Assembly (NCBI RefSeq): GCF_900094625.1
Contig: NZ_FMAJ01000001.1
Coordinates: 1 to 64,000, forward strand
Source of the DNA: Rhizobium aethiopicum
GTDB taxonomy: Bacteria > Pseudomonadota > Alphaproteobacteria > Rhizobiales > Rhizobiaceae
Direction: 5' to 3'
DNA: 64,000 bases
Shown here piece by piece: positions 27,018 to 35,626 of this stretch. Made by a program: the position numbers and the translations under genes. The first letter of the stretch is position 1; each line of letters opens with the position of its first letter. The notes below the pieces were generated by a model, which saw only the letters and a list, made by a program, of their open reading frames with translations, did not search any database and was not told where the DNA came from.

Positions 27018-27420
27018 ATTTTGCGGTCCGGCCAGATCGAAGACAGCAGGTCAGAACTACTTACAAGAATTCGAAGTATTCGATCCAATTCTTGGAAACA
27101 TAATCGCATCGTAACAAACGCCCGCACCTCTGCGTCGTTGTGAGTGTCGGCGGCCGTTCCGCTGAGGCATTGTTATAGAGCTGGCGGGGCGTCGCCCAGG
27201 GGATCGAAGTTTCCGGATGCGCCAACCGAGCTTCGAAGGTTGCCACATTGTTTTCACAGCGGTGTCACATGCCGCCTAAGGTTTCTTTTCTGTAAAGACT
27301 GACAAATACTCGGTTAAATTGCTTCTAATTGCCGCCATGATTCAAATATACGTTCCGGCCGCGAGTTTTTCTTCGCCACATTTCGGATGTTCCAAATTAT
27401 CCAAACAATGGTGAGAAACA
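27018..27420. other. Intergenic region, no gene seen
   Basis: The 403 bases are of mixed composition, becoming AT-rich toward 27300-27420 where the promoter of the next gene should lie. I see no coding frame, strong hairpin or repeat. Confidence 0.5.
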
Positions 27421-27843
27421 ATGAAAATTATTCTCGTCATAGCCCTCACGGTTTTTGCCGTACCGTGTGAGGCCGACATGCTCGTTACGGCTTCGAAATA
27501 TAATCGCATGCACGAACGTTCCATTTCGTTTCTCAGCATCAATCCCCGCCGAACGTCGTGGTGCGGAGCCTTCCTCGCCTTCGTCGCCAAACGATCGTCC
27601 CGCCAGCCGCCGGCCAATCCGAATATGGCAGTGTCCTGGAAAAGGTTTGGCAAGCCGGTCTTCTTCCGCTCGGCGAAGCGGGGAGATGTCGTTGTCATCC
27701 GAAGCGGCAGGCGGTTCCATGTCAGCCTGTTCGATCATTTCGATCAGCGGCGCCAGTACGTCTATCTCTTCGGCGGCAATCAATCCAACCGGGTCCAGCT
27801 GTCACGCTACCGAGCCAGCTCGGTCGTTGCCGTTCGACGATGA
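27421..27843 (+). CDS. Secreted cysteine-hydrolase-like protein (NlpC/CHAP, TIGR02594-like)
   Basis: The 140-residue product has a signal peptide (MKIILVIALTVFAVPCEA). The mature part shows a WCGAF motif (Cys at ~residue 49), a RGDVVVI strand, a histidine in RRFHVSLF, and a GGNQSN polar residue. This is the order of the catalytic Cys, His and Asn/polar residue in the small TIGR02594/NlpC-CHAP-type peptidoglycan amidases. It is probably periplasmic and acts on cell-wall peptides. It is single, followed by convergent genes. Confidence 0.72.
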   Translation: MKIILVIALTVFAVPCEADMLVTASKYNRMHERSISFLSINPRRTSWCGAFLAFVAKRSSRQPPANPNMAVSWKRFGKPVFFRSAKRGDVVVIRSGRRFHVSLFDHFDQRRQYVYLFGGNQSNRVQLSRYRASSVVAVRR

Positions 27844-27885
27844 AGCCCGCTTGCCTTCGGATGCATCCGAATTGCTGATCGACCG

Positions 27886-28389
27886 TCAATCGACGGCGTC
27901 AAGTTCGCACAGCACGCCGTCGACGGGGATGACGGTCAGCCTTTCGCGTTTGATATCGAACCTCCAGGCTTTGACCAGCTTCTCCGATCGATAGGAGCCG
28001 TCCGGCTGTTCCGCCATTCTGCCGAGCGCGAAGACGGAGGCATCGGGAAACCGGCTCGATGAGCAATAGGCCGGCTGCAGAAGTTCGTGGCGGGGGCTCG
28101 GCTTAGTGATCGTTACCTGGTCGACCATGGTCCAGACGGGGAGGTTTCCATTCATGCCGGTCTGGCGTTGAAGTACGAGCGACAGCTTTGCGCCGCATTT
28201 GAGCTCGGCTGCCGCATAGGGCGGGCCTCCGGCCATTCCCGGCAAGACGATCCCGCCGACTTCCACGCAGTCTTTCGCAGGAGGAAGCGTCAATTTTCCA
28301 CCCGCCTCACTGGTATGGCCGGCGGCCGGGATCAGGGTGAGAAGAGCGACAATCGCGGGGAGATATCGAGACATGGGAAAAGCCATCAT
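27886..28389 (-). CDS. Secreted hypothetical protein
   Basis: The 167-residue product has a signal peptide (MSRYLPAIVALLTLIPAAGHT) and a mature region with four cysteines (DCVEVGG, LKCG, YCSSS, VLCEL) that could form two disulfides in the periplasm. The ATG at 28389 overlaps the stop of the upstream gene (ATGA), which supports the longer start over M6 at 28374. It forms a two-gene unit with the membrane protein at 28386-28682. No family recognised. Confidence 0.7.
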   Translation of the reverse strand: MMAFPMSRYLPAIVALLTLIPAAGHTSEAGGKLTLPPAKDCVEVGGIVLPGMAGGPPYAAAELKCGAKLSLVLQRQTGMNGNLPVWTMVDQVTITKPSPRHELLQPAYCSSSRFPDASVFALGRMAEQPDGSYRSEKLVKAWRFDIKRERLTVIPVDGVLCELDAVD

Positions 28390-28682
28390 TTCTGTTCAAT
28401 CGCCTTCTCGTTGCGAAACAGGCCGCCACGATGCAGGCGCCAGACACACAGCGCGATGAGCGTGACACAAGTGAAGGATAGAAGGACGGCAATCCACATC
28501 ACGTCCACGGCGTCCTCGCACTGGACGGCATGGGGGCAGCCGCGGTCGGCGTAGTCTGCCCATGCGATCAAACCGCCGATGCCAGAGAGGAAGAAAACCG
28601 GCAATGCGCAAGCCAGAACGATCACCATCAGGAAGATGGCTGCCGTTCCCGGAACCGCGTGTGATGGCCGTGAGCTATTCAT
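28386..28682 (-). CDS. Small membrane protein with two helices
   Basis: The 98-residue product has two hydrophobic helices (~residues 13-40, AAIFLMVIVLACALPVFFL, and ~60-82, MWIAVLLSFTCVTLIALCVW). The loop between them holds two cysteines (RGCPHAVQCED) facing the periplasm if the N-terminus is cytoplasmic. The stop overlaps the next gene's start, so the two products are made together. Function unknown. Confidence 0.65.
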   Translation of the reverse strand: MNSSRPSHAVPGTAAIFLMVIVLACALPVFFLSGIGGLIAWADYADRGCPHAVQCEDAVDVMWIAVLLSFTCVTLIALCVWRLHRGGLFRNEKAIEQK

Positions 28683-28817
28683 ATCCGTTTCTCATCTCGG
28701 TTATCGGGTCGTTCCGATAGGAGCGACTTAGAGAGGCACGTTTCCCCTCAATCCAGAAGAGAGGACCGTAACCCTGCTCGGGGAGGTGTCAATGGCCGAT
28801 GCCCAAGTGGAATAAGG

Positions 28818-30221
28818 TCAGCTGCGGCTGACGCTCCGGAACGCGGCGACGATGCTTTCCGCTGCCAGCCGGGCCTCGTCCGCGGTCGTCTGAAAATTGG
28901 TGACGGAGAGCCGCAGGACGTCGCGGCCGCGCCATTTGGCGCCGCCGGCGAAGAGGGTGGCGTCCTCGCGGATCTTTGCGATTGTTTTGCGGGTGATCGC
29001 GTCGCTTTCATCGTCCGGGAGGTCGGCGGCGAAGCGGAGGATGAGCTGGTTCAGCGTGATCTCGTTCAAGATGGTGATGCCGGGTTCGCGCTGGAGATGC
29101 TCGGCCAGCAGACCGGCGGAGGCGCAGCATTGGTCGATGAGGGCGGCGATGCCGTCGCGGCCGAGATGTTTCAGCATCGCCCAGGTGGCGAAGCCGCGGG
29201 CGCGCCGGGAAAGCTCCGGCACGTAATGGGAGGGGTCGCGCTCGCCCTCGGCCGCCAGCGGCAGGTAGCTCGCGGCGATCGTCATGGCGCGGCGGTGGGC
29301 GAGTTCGTCGCGCACGATCGCATAGCCGCAGTCATAGGGCGTCTGCAGCCATTTGTGACCATCGGTCGCCCAGCTGTCTGCCGCCTCGACGCCGCGGCTG
29401 AGATGGCTAAATTTTTCCGAAGCCTGCGCCCAGAGGCCGAAGGCGCCGTCGATATGCACCCAGGCGCCTTTTTCCTTCAGGGCCGGAATGATGCGGGGAA
29501 AATCGTCGAAGGCGCCGGTATTGATTTGTCCGGCCTGGAGAATGGCGATGGAAGGACCGCTGACCGCTGCAAGCGTGCCGGGCAGGGCGGTCGGATCGAT
29601 CCGGCCCACCCGATCGGTTGGCAGGCGCAGCACGCGGTCGTGCCCGAGGCCGAGGAACTGAAGGGCGGAAAAGACGGTCGTGTGGGCGTCGTCGCCGATG
29701 AGCACGGTAATCTCGGGCGCGCCGAACAGGCCCTTGGCATCCGCATCCCAGCCAACCTTGCGCAGCACTTCGCCGCGGGCGGCGGCAAGGCAGGTGAAAT
29801 TGGCGACCGTCGCACCCGTGACGAATCCGACCGAGCTTTCGGCCGGCAGTTTCAATATATCGAGAAGCCATCTTGCCGAGACGGTTTCGACGGCGGCGGC
29901 GGCCGGGGCGGCGACGTGGTTTCCGGCATTCTGGCCCCAGGCGCTGGTCAGGAAATCGGCCGCGACGCCGACCGGGTGCGAGCCGCCGATGACCCAGCCG
30001 AAGAAGCGCGGGCCGGTCATGAAGTGCAGGCCGGGCTCGGCGTCCGCGGCGAGCTGCCTGATGACATCGGCCATGTCGGCGCCGGCCGTCGGCAGCGGCT
30101 CGTCGAAGGCGGCAAGCGAGGCGGCATAATCGTGCCGCGGCACATGGCGGATGGGCGCGCGCTCACGGAACCCGGCCGCGAGCCGGGCGGCTTCCTGAAA
30201 TAGAGATGCGATTGCCGACAT
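28818..30221 (-). CDS. PLP-dependent group II amino-acid decarboxylase
   Basis: The 467-residue enzyme shows the PLP-binding lysine in TDGHKWLQTPYDCGY (~residue 298) and the conserved upstream HIDGAFG aspartate that contacts the PLP nitrogen. The typical GFVTGATVANF cofactor loop and the N-terminal HFMTGPRFFGWV region are also present. This is the aromatic-L-amino-acid/glutamate decarboxylase fold. The substrate cannot be read from the sequence. AGGGGAA precedes ATG 30221. The LysR gene upstream on the same strand and the SnoaL-like gene beyond it may belong to the same regulon. Confidence 0.88.
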   Translation of the reverse strand: MSAIASLFQEAARLAAGFRERAPIRHVPRHDYAASLAAFDEPLPTAGADMADVIRQLAADAEPGLHFMTGPRFFGWVIGGSHPVGVAADFLTSAWGQNAGNHVAAPAAAAVETVSARWLLDILKLPAESSVGFVTGATVANFTCLAAARGEVLRKVGWDADAKGLFGAPEITVLIGDDAHTTVFSALQFLGLGHDRVLRLPTDRVGRIDPTALPGTLAAVSGPSIAILQAGQINTGAFDDFPRIIPALKEKGAWVHIDGAFGLWAQASEKFSHLSRGVEAADSWATDGHKWLQTPYDCGYAIVRDELAHRRAMTIAASYLPLAAEGERDPSHYVPELSRRARGFATWAMLKHLGRDGIAALIDQCCASAGLLAEHLQREPGITILNEITLNQLILRFAADLPDDESDAITRKTIAKIREDATLFAGGAKWRGRDVLRLSVTNFQTTADEARLAAESIVAAFRSVSRS

Positions 30222-30321
30222 GCGGTTCCCCTCAGCCGAACGCCCGCCGGTCCTCGGGACCGCCTCCAAGCAAGCTGTCGGCGTCGGCAGTCTAAAACCT
30301 TTCCCAACCGGATTGAAGGGC

Positions 30322-31299
30322 TCAAATGGCGGCGGGAGATCGGCCGGCCGGCGGCAAGGGCGGCTGCGCTTTCTCGAGGATGGCAAGCAGCCAGGCGACG
30401 CCGGCATCCATCAGCGCGACCTTGGGGAGCACGGCATTGATGCGGAACCGCGTGAGCTCCAGCGGCGCGTCGACGCATTCGAGGCCGAGGCGCGCCGCGT
30501 GCATGGCGGCAAAGCGCCTCGGCAGGGCGCAGAGCAGGTCGGTTTCAGCAAGAATAGCGAGCGCGAACATGAAGTTCGGCACGGTCAGCGCGACGCGGCG
30601 CGTGCCGCCGAGCCTTGCCAGCGCCTCGTCGACGAAGCCGTGCGGATCGCCGCCGAGCGAGACGACCAAGTGCTGCAGCTCGCCATACCGCGCCAGCGTC
30701 GGCTCGCCGGCGAAGGCATGGCCGGCGCGCATCGCCACGACGAAATCCTCGTCATAAAGCCCGCTCACATGAAAGCGCTCGGGAATGTGCCCGGTCGGGA
30801 TGACCGCAATATCGGTGACCCGCTCGTCGAGATCGGCGAAGGCGCCGCGCCAGGCGCGCTCGGGACTGGCCTCGCCCGGCGCCGGCAGCAGTTGCCGGAT
30901 GCCGATATCGATGCCGGGCGCGGTGCGGGAAAGCTCGGCGATAACGGGCGCCAGCAGCACGGCCGAAATGCCGTCCGGAGCGCCGATGGTGAAACGGCGC
31001 GTCGACCTGGCCGGATCGAAGGGTTCGGCTGCCGACAGCACGCTGCGCACGCGGGCGAGCACATCGGCGATCGGGGCGGCGAGCTCCAATGCCCGAGCCG
31101 TCGGCACGACGCCCTTCGGCGTGCGCAGGAACAGCGGATCGTTCATGAGCCGCCGCAGCCGACCGAGACCGTGGCTGACGGCCGAGGAGGTGAGGTTCAG
31201 CCGCTCGGCCGCGCGCCCGACATGACGCTCCTCCAGCACCGCCTCGAAGAGCACAAGGAGGTTGAGATCGGTGCGGGAGAGATCAGCCAGATTCAGCAT
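30322..31299 (-). CDS. LysR family transcriptional regulator
   Basis: The 325-residue protein has the N-terminal winged helix-turn-helix (DLNLLVLFEAVLEERHVGRAA, LTSSAVSHGLGRLR) and a C-terminal periplasmic-binding-protein-like effector domain from ~residue 95. The N-terminus resembles the NodD/SyrM-like subgroup. It is read 100 bases upstream of the decarboxylase in the same direction and divergent from the SnoaL-like gene at 31394, with an inverted repeat just before its start. The usual LysR pattern would be control of the divergent gene and possibly the decarboxylase. Confidence 0.9.
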   Translation of the reverse strand: MLNLADLSRTDLNLLVLFEAVLEERHVGRAAERLNLTSSAVSHGLGRLRRLMNDPLFLRTPKGVVPTARALELAAPIADVLARVRSVLSAAEPFDPARSTRRFTIGAPDGISAVLLAPVIAELSRTAPGIDIGIRQLLPAPGEASPERAWRGAFADLDERVTDIAVIPTGHIPERFHVSGLYDEDFVVAMRAGHAFAGEPTLARYGELQHLVVSLGGDPHGFVDEALARLGGTRRVALTVPNFMFALAILAETDLLCALPRRFAAMHAARLGLECVDAPLELTRFRINAVLPKVALMDAGVAWLLAILEKAQPPLPPAGRSPAAI

Positions 31300-31303
31300 A
31301 TCG

Positions 31304-31327
31304 ATGAAATCATATCATTGGATTCAT
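31304..31327. promoter_or_regulatory. Inverted repeat, candidate LysR operator
   Basis: ATGAAATC and GATTCAT flank a 9-base spacer, giving a near-palindrome 5 bases upstream of the lysR start. This is compatible with the T-N11-A type of LysR-binding box and autoregulation. Confidence 0.45.
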
Positions 31328-31393
31328 GATGGCTGAAGTGGGATCGTCCGGCGGCGGCGCAAACGGCGTTCGCATCGCTGAGGGAGCAAGCTC

Positions 31394-31903
31394 ATGCCAT
31401 CAAGATGCAATTCAATACTGGCCGAAGCCGATCGTGGTTTCCCCGGCGCGGGCAACGGCGGTTTCGCCGCCAACTATGCGTGCGCCGAACTCGTCTGCCG
31501 CACGGCCGAGGCGAATGCGGCGCTGATGCGCGGCGATATCGAAGCCTACCGCGCCCTCAACCCGCATGCGGCCGATTTCACGCTGATGTCTCCCTTCGGC
31601 GGCCGGCCGACGCGCGAGGCCGAGCTGAGCGAGGAGCTCTGGCAGTCCGTCGGCCGCTTCTTTGCAAATGGCAGTTTCGAGCAGGAGGTGGTGCAGGCCT
31701 ACGGCTCGGCCGATATTGTCGTGCTCGCCGTCATCGAGCGCTGCCGGGTCGAGGTCGGCGGCCTGCCGATGCAGGACTGGTCGCTGCGGGTCACGCTGGT
31801 CTATCGCCGCGAGGACGGAGAATGGCGGCTGGCGCACCGTCACGCCGATCCGCTCGCCAACGGCATCAGCCTGGAACAGGCGGCGGCGCTGACGGCTTTA
31901 TGA
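31394..31903 (+). CDS. SnoaL/NTF2-like fold protein
   Basis: The 169-residue product has the helix-then-beta pattern of the NTF2/SnoaL ketosteroid-isomerase-like fold: ANAALMRGDIEAYRALNP, TLMSPFGG, then RVTLVYRREDGEWRLAHRHAD at the C-terminus, typical of DUF4440-like proteins. GAGGGAG precedes the ATG. It is divergent from the LysR gene. The role is unknown, but such proteins often help small-molecule hydrolysis or isomerisation. Confidence 0.8.
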   Translation: MPSRCNSILAEADRGFPGAGNGGFAANYACAELVCRTAEANAALMRGDIEAYRALNPHAADFTLMSPFGGRPTREAELSEELWQSVGRFFANGSFEQEVVQAYGSADIVVLAVIERCRVEVGGLPMQDWSLRVTLVYRREDGEWRLAHRHADPLANGISLEQAAALTAL

Positions 31904-31951
31904 ATCATGTCGCAAAAATGTGCGGCGATTTCGCTTCAAAGACACGAAGCC

Positions 31952-32884
31952 CTACAGCATATCCCCGAGGCTCCAGTGGTTGCTCCAGCGGACGTCGATT
32001 TCGTCGTCGACGTTCTGGTAGCGGATGTCGGTGGAGAGGCGCAGCCGCCGGGCGCGGTCCCCGTTCGTGGTGGACGCGTGGATCATGTAGGGGGAGTGCA
32101 GCACGACATCGCCGGCCTCATAATCGGCGGCGAGCCAGCGGGTGTCGAAGCGTTCGGCCATGTCGGGCAGATCCTTGGAGATCCAGCCGCCTTCGGCCAT
32201 GTGGCGGTTATAGGCGCTGATCCGCTCTTCCGGCGAGAGATCGCCGCTGCGAGCCCCGAATTCCGCCTCCATGCCGCGGCCGAGCGCATGCGAGCCTTCG
32301 AGATAAACCAGGCCGCCCATTTCGGCGGGGGTGTCGCCGATCGGGATCCAGGCCGTCACGAGCCGGCTGGTGCCGCCGCGGAGGTAGACGAGGTCGTAAT
32401 GGGCGGGGGTGGCCGTCGGCGTTCCCGGTTGGACATAACGCATCAGCTTGCGCTTGTGTAGGTACGAAATGCCCTCGAGGAAGGCGTCCATGAAGCGCAC
32501 GAGCGGAGGCTGCGCGCAGAAGCCTTCATAGGCGGCGGAGCGGACGATCGACATTAGCCGGCGGTTGGCGAAGTTCCAGTCGACGACTTCGGCGGCGGCG
32601 ATGCCGAGGGCGAAATCGTGCCCGGGTTCGAGCAGGCCGGTTTCGGCGAGGCGGGTGAAGACCCAGCGGCGGAAATCGATCACGTCGGCCCTCGGCAGCA
32701 GGCCTTTCAGCCAGACATAACCATCCTCTTGATAGCGGCGGCGGATGGCCTCGATGCCGATGGCGGGATCGGTCGGCGTAAGCGCGCCGAGCCGTTCGGC
32801 CGGGATCGTCTTGCCATGGGCGGCGAGCGGTATTTGCATCGTCCTCATTTCGGCGGCTTTCGCGGCAATTGACATTTCACTCAT
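31952..32884 (-). CDS. Phytanoyl-CoA dioxygenase (PhyH)-like Fe(II)/2-oxoglutarate enzyme
   Basis: The 310-residue protein has the double-stranded beta-helix ligands of PhyH enzymes: HYD in PAHYDLVYL (HxD), the distal His in VVLHSPYMIHAST, and an Arg after it (RARRLRLSTDIRY) to bind 2-oxoglutarate. Conserved N-terminal YQEDGYVWLKGLL is also typical. It is divergent from the AraC regulator at 32949 with a ~64-base shared region, so it is the likely target gene. The substrate is unknown; hydroxylation of a small molecule is inferred. Confidence 0.85.
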   Translation of the reverse strand: MSEMSIAAKAAEMRTMQIPLAAHGKTIPAERLGALTPTDPAIGIEAIRRRYQEDGYVWLKGLLPRADVIDFRRWVFTRLAETGLLEPGHDFALGIAAAEVVDWNFANRRLMSIVRSAAYEGFCAQPPLVRFMDAFLEGISYLHKRKLMRYVQPGTPTATPAHYDLVYLRGGTSRLVTAWIPIGDTPAEMGGLVYLEGSHALGRGMEAEFGARSGDLSPEERISAYNRHMAEGGWISKDLPDMAERFDTRWLAADYEAGDVVLHSPYMIHASTTNGDRARRLRLSTDIRYQNVDDEIDVRWSNHWSLGDML

Positions 32885-32948
32885 CCGTGGCTTGACTTAA
32901 CCTGCCTCCAATTAACGTGCTGCGTGCGTCGGTCGCCATGGAGGAAAG

Positions 32949-33791
32949 TTGCAGCTGGACTTTTCGCTCATGAGACAAGCCGAGGCCATCTATCGATCTC
33001 CCCTTGCCGCCGCCGGCGGGCTTGCCGTGACCGGCAGCGGCAGGCAGCATGCGCGACATGCGGTAAAGGACCGGAAACTGCCGAGTTTTGCGGTGGTCCT
33101 GGTTGAGCGCGGGCAGGGTTTTCTTGAAACCGCCGCCGGCGGGCGCCAGCGCGTGGAGGGCCCGGCGCTGTTCTGGCTGTTTCCAAGCCGGCTCCATTCC
33201 TATGGGCCTGACGAAGCCGGCTGGGACGAGCGCTGGGCGCTGTTCGAAGGCTCGTTCCCGCGGGATTTCGTCCGGATGCGGCTGATGGCCGAGCGCCACC
33301 CGCTCGTGGGGCTGCGCCATATCGAAGAGATGGCGCGGCTCTTCGGGCAGCTTCATGCCGATCTCAGCGACGACAGCCATCTTGGCCGGGCCTCTGCGGC
33401 ATCGATGCTGCATCGCATTGTGATCGCTGCTGCGCGGCAAGCGAGCTCTGCAGTAGGTGTCGAAGGTGGGGCGGCCACCGGCGATCTCGTCGAGACGCTC
33501 AGGGGCAGGGCGCTGCAGCCGCTCGACCTCGCAACTTTTGCCGCCGATCACGGCATGTCGCCTGCCACGCTGCGGCGGAAATTCCTCGCGGAAACGGGCC
33601 TGCCGCCCAAGGCCTTCCAGCTTCGGGCGCGGATGGACTATGCCAAGCAGCTGCTCGTCACTACCGACGAAAAGATCGAAATTGTTGCCGCCTCGGTCGG
33701 AATCGATGATCCGTTCTATTTCTCGCGGGTATTCCACGAGCGCGAGGGCTGCAGCCCCCGTGAATTCCGGATGCGATACAAGCGCGGTTGA
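32949..33791 (+). CDS. AraC family transcriptional regulator
   Basis: The 280-residue protein has an N-terminal cupin-like sensing domain (~residues 30-140) and a C-terminal two-HTH AraC domain (DLATFAADHGMSPATLRRKF; EIVAASVGIDDPFYFSRVFH). The TTG at 32949 has GGAGG four bases upstream, so I prefer it over the ATG at 32970. It diverges from the PhyH-like gene, the usual arrangement for a catabolic regulator controlling that enzyme. Confidence 0.88.
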   Translation: MQLDFSLMRQAEAIYRSPLAAAGGLAVTGSGRQHARHAVKDRKLPSFAVVLVERGQGFLETAAGGRQRVEGPALFWLFPSRLHSYGPDEAGWDERWALFEGSFPRDFVRMRLMAERHPLVGLRHIEEMARLFGQLHADLSDDSHLGRASAASMLHRIVIAAARQASSAVGVEGGAATGDLVETLRGRALQPLDLATFAADHGMSPATLRRKFLAETGLPPKAFQLRARMDYAKQLLVTTDEKIEIVAASVGIDDPFYFSRVFHEREGCSPREFRMRYKRG

Positions 33792-33932
33792 GCTGCTCCT
33801 GCCCTGCGCTCCTCGCCTTCGCCGAGATAGTAAATATAAATCCAGCATTACGGGAGCTGCTGGGTTTTTCACCAATAACTATTTATTCTGTGCTGTTTGT
33901 TTCTGAAACTTACCAGTCTTTGCTAAAATCTA

Positions 33933-34310
33933 TTGCCTTCTCCGATAGTATCCATCAATAATGTGCGAAATATCATTCGCGCCGCTGTCAAGGCCGCTCT
34001 GTCGATTAGCGAGGGATATGCACTGAAATATTTCATTCTCTATGCGCTCGTGTGCTCGGCGGTCGGGATAGTTCTTCTCGTCGTCATCCATCAGATCGCA
34101 CCGTTCCAGATGGAAAGGCCGAGCGATCAGACTGCCTTCGAACCAGCAGAGCAGCCGGACGATCTGGTCGTGAGATCGACGCGCGAACCGGCTACGAGTG
34201 GCCAGCAGCCAACCCGAGAACCGGGCGTCCGCACCGATCAGTGGGATCTCCGCCCAACCGGCGAGCCGACTGTCCGCAAGGGTGGCCGGGTGGGAACTCC
34301 GGCGCAGTGA
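33933..34310 (+). CDS. Possible small single-span membrane protein
   Basis: The frame could start at TTG 33933 or GTG 33962 and contains one hydrophobic helix (YFILYALVCSAVGIVLLVVI) followed by a ~65-residue Pro/Arg/Thr-rich hydrophilic tail. No good ribosome site is present and base composition is more AT-rich than neighbours. The helix supports a real product, but the call is weak. Confidence 0.35.
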   Translation: MPSPIVSINNVRNIIRAAVKAALSISEGYALKYFILYALVCSAVGIVLLVVIHQIAPFQMERPSDQTAFEPAEQPDDLVVRSTREPATSGQQPTREPGVRTDQWDLRPTGEPTVRKGGRVGTPAQ

Positions 34311-34349
34311 TGGTGGCTGATGTTGCCCTTGTGTTTTGACGACGTAGGA

Positions 34350-34415
34350 CGTGGATGCCTCGTTCTTCGAGGCTTTTTTGGGCGCCTGAGGATGAAGCTC
34401 TTTCGAGGCTTCTCC
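34350..34415. repeat. Interspersed repeat fragment with hairpin
   Basis: GCCTCGTTCTTCGAGGC followed by TTTTTT is a hairpin that could end transcription. It is joined to GCCTGAGGATGAAGCTC and CGAGGCTTCTCC, a block shared in part with 35371-35520 and resembling a dispersed rhizobial repeat. Confidence 0.4.
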
Positions 34416-34436
34416 TTTATTGGCCTACCGTGTGGC

Positions 34437-34612
34437 GCCCCCTCTGTTCTGCCGGACATCTCCCCCACGGGGAGGGAGAACGGCTGGGCTCAACGGTTTC
34501 CCCAACCAACTGCCGTATGATTGTTCCTCTACGGCAGCGAGGGAACGATGGTCCAGCCTCTTGCTAATCTCCACCCTTTTGGTGGAGATGTCCGGCAGGA
34601 CAGAGGGGGTGA
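34437..34612. repeat. RIME-like palindromic element, copy 2
   Basis: The left end GCGCCCCCTCTGTTCTGCCG and the complement of the right end CGGCAGGACAGAGGGGGTG are inverted copies, continuing through CATCTCCCCCAC. The internal GAGGGAACGATGGTCCAGCC matches the inside of copy 1 at 15099-15294. Together with the fragment at 34350 and the promoter side of 34797, it fills the gap between 34310 and 34797. Confidence 0.8.
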
Positions 34613-34796
34613 CCATGGCACACCCATCCTAGCTCATCCTGATACGCGCATCCTCCGCAACGGCAACGTAAGGGACGAGGTTCGCTCGAGCCTTGGCGCG
34701 CCGCGACGGGACAACAGAAGCCGAACCCGCCGCTTTCCGATTGCATCCACTGCAGCCGACTGCGATGACATATCTCCAGTATTCCGGGAGGTCGCG

Positions 34797-35303
34797 ATGA
34801 ATGTGGACGGCGTGACGATCAGGCTGATAGGGGCAGACGAGGTAGAGGCTTTTCGGCATATCCGCCTGGAAGCGCTTCGCGCCGAGCCGTCCTCCTTTGC
34901 CAGCCGCTACGAAGACTGGGAAATTCTGCCTCTCGAGGAATGGCGCAATCGGCTGAACGAACCGGTCTTCATCGCCTTCCAAGAGAGCGAGCCGGTCGGC
35001 ATCATGGGGCTGTTTCGGCAGCGGTCGAGCAAGATGGCCCACCGCGCCACGATCGTCATGGTCTATGTCCGCGCCCAGTTGCGCGGAACGGGCCTTGCCG
35101 TCAAACTGTTGGAGGCGATTTCGAATCACGCGCGCGATATCGGCATCCGGCAGCTGGAGCTGTTCGTCAATGCCGAAAACCCCGGGGCGATGCGTTTCTA
35201 CGAGCGGCAGGGTTTTGTTGAGATTGGCCGCGTTCCCTTCGCCGTGCTGGAGGATGGCAGGGAGATCGACGATGTGATGATGGCGCGGCGTTTGGTGGGG
35301 TAG
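34797..35303 (+). CDS. GNAT family N-acetyltransferase
   Basis: The 168-residue protein shows GNAT motif A in modified form (VMVYVRAQLRGTGLAVKLLE, acetyl-CoA loop RGTGLA) and motif B (LFVNAENPGAMRFYERQGF), with an Ile/Val-rich N-terminal strand. GGAGGT lies 4 bases before the ATG at 34797; the longer upstream frame is repeat sequence. The acceptor is unknown; small-molecule or peptide amine acetylation in the cytoplasm is expected. Confidence 0.88.
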   Translation: MNVDGVTIRLIGADEVEAFRHIRLEALRAEPSSFASRYEDWEILPLEEWRNRLNEPVFIAFQESEPVGIMGLFRQRSSKMAHRATIVMVYVRAQLRGTGLAVKLLEAISNHARDIGIRQLELFVNAENPGAMRFYERQGFVEIGRVPFAVLEDGREIDDVMMARRLVG

Positions 35304-35370
35304 GATGCTGCGGCCGGGCCGAGATTTCGGCGCAAAGGAACTGATGCCGCAGTGCACCTTGCAGTCATAG

Positions 35371-35520
35371 TGGTGAGCACCCACCTCGCCCTTCGAGGCC
35401 CTGCGGGGCACCCCAGGGTAAGGCTTTCTTGAGCTTGGGCGCGATATCCGTGTGTTTCTTCTGTTGTGGCGCGGCATTCTACCACATTGCTCATGCTGAG
35501 GTGCGCAGTCCCGATGGGCG
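35371..35520. repeat. Interspersed repeat
   Basis: CCACCTCGCCCTTCGAGG with CACCCCAGGGTAAGGCT, and further on CTCATGCTGAGGTGCGCAG, form the two separated arms of a dispersed repeat also glimpsed at 2566-2610 and 34350-34415. It lies in the 323-base gap 35304-35626, where no gene is supported. Confidence 0.4.
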
Positions 35521-35626
35521 GCCGTGAACGGTTGGCGACACTCGCCTCGGTGGGGAACCATCCGGCCTCTTGACCTCAAGCTGGGTTGGGGTTGCAGGAT
35601 GCCACCCGAAAGGGAGGACTGCCGTG

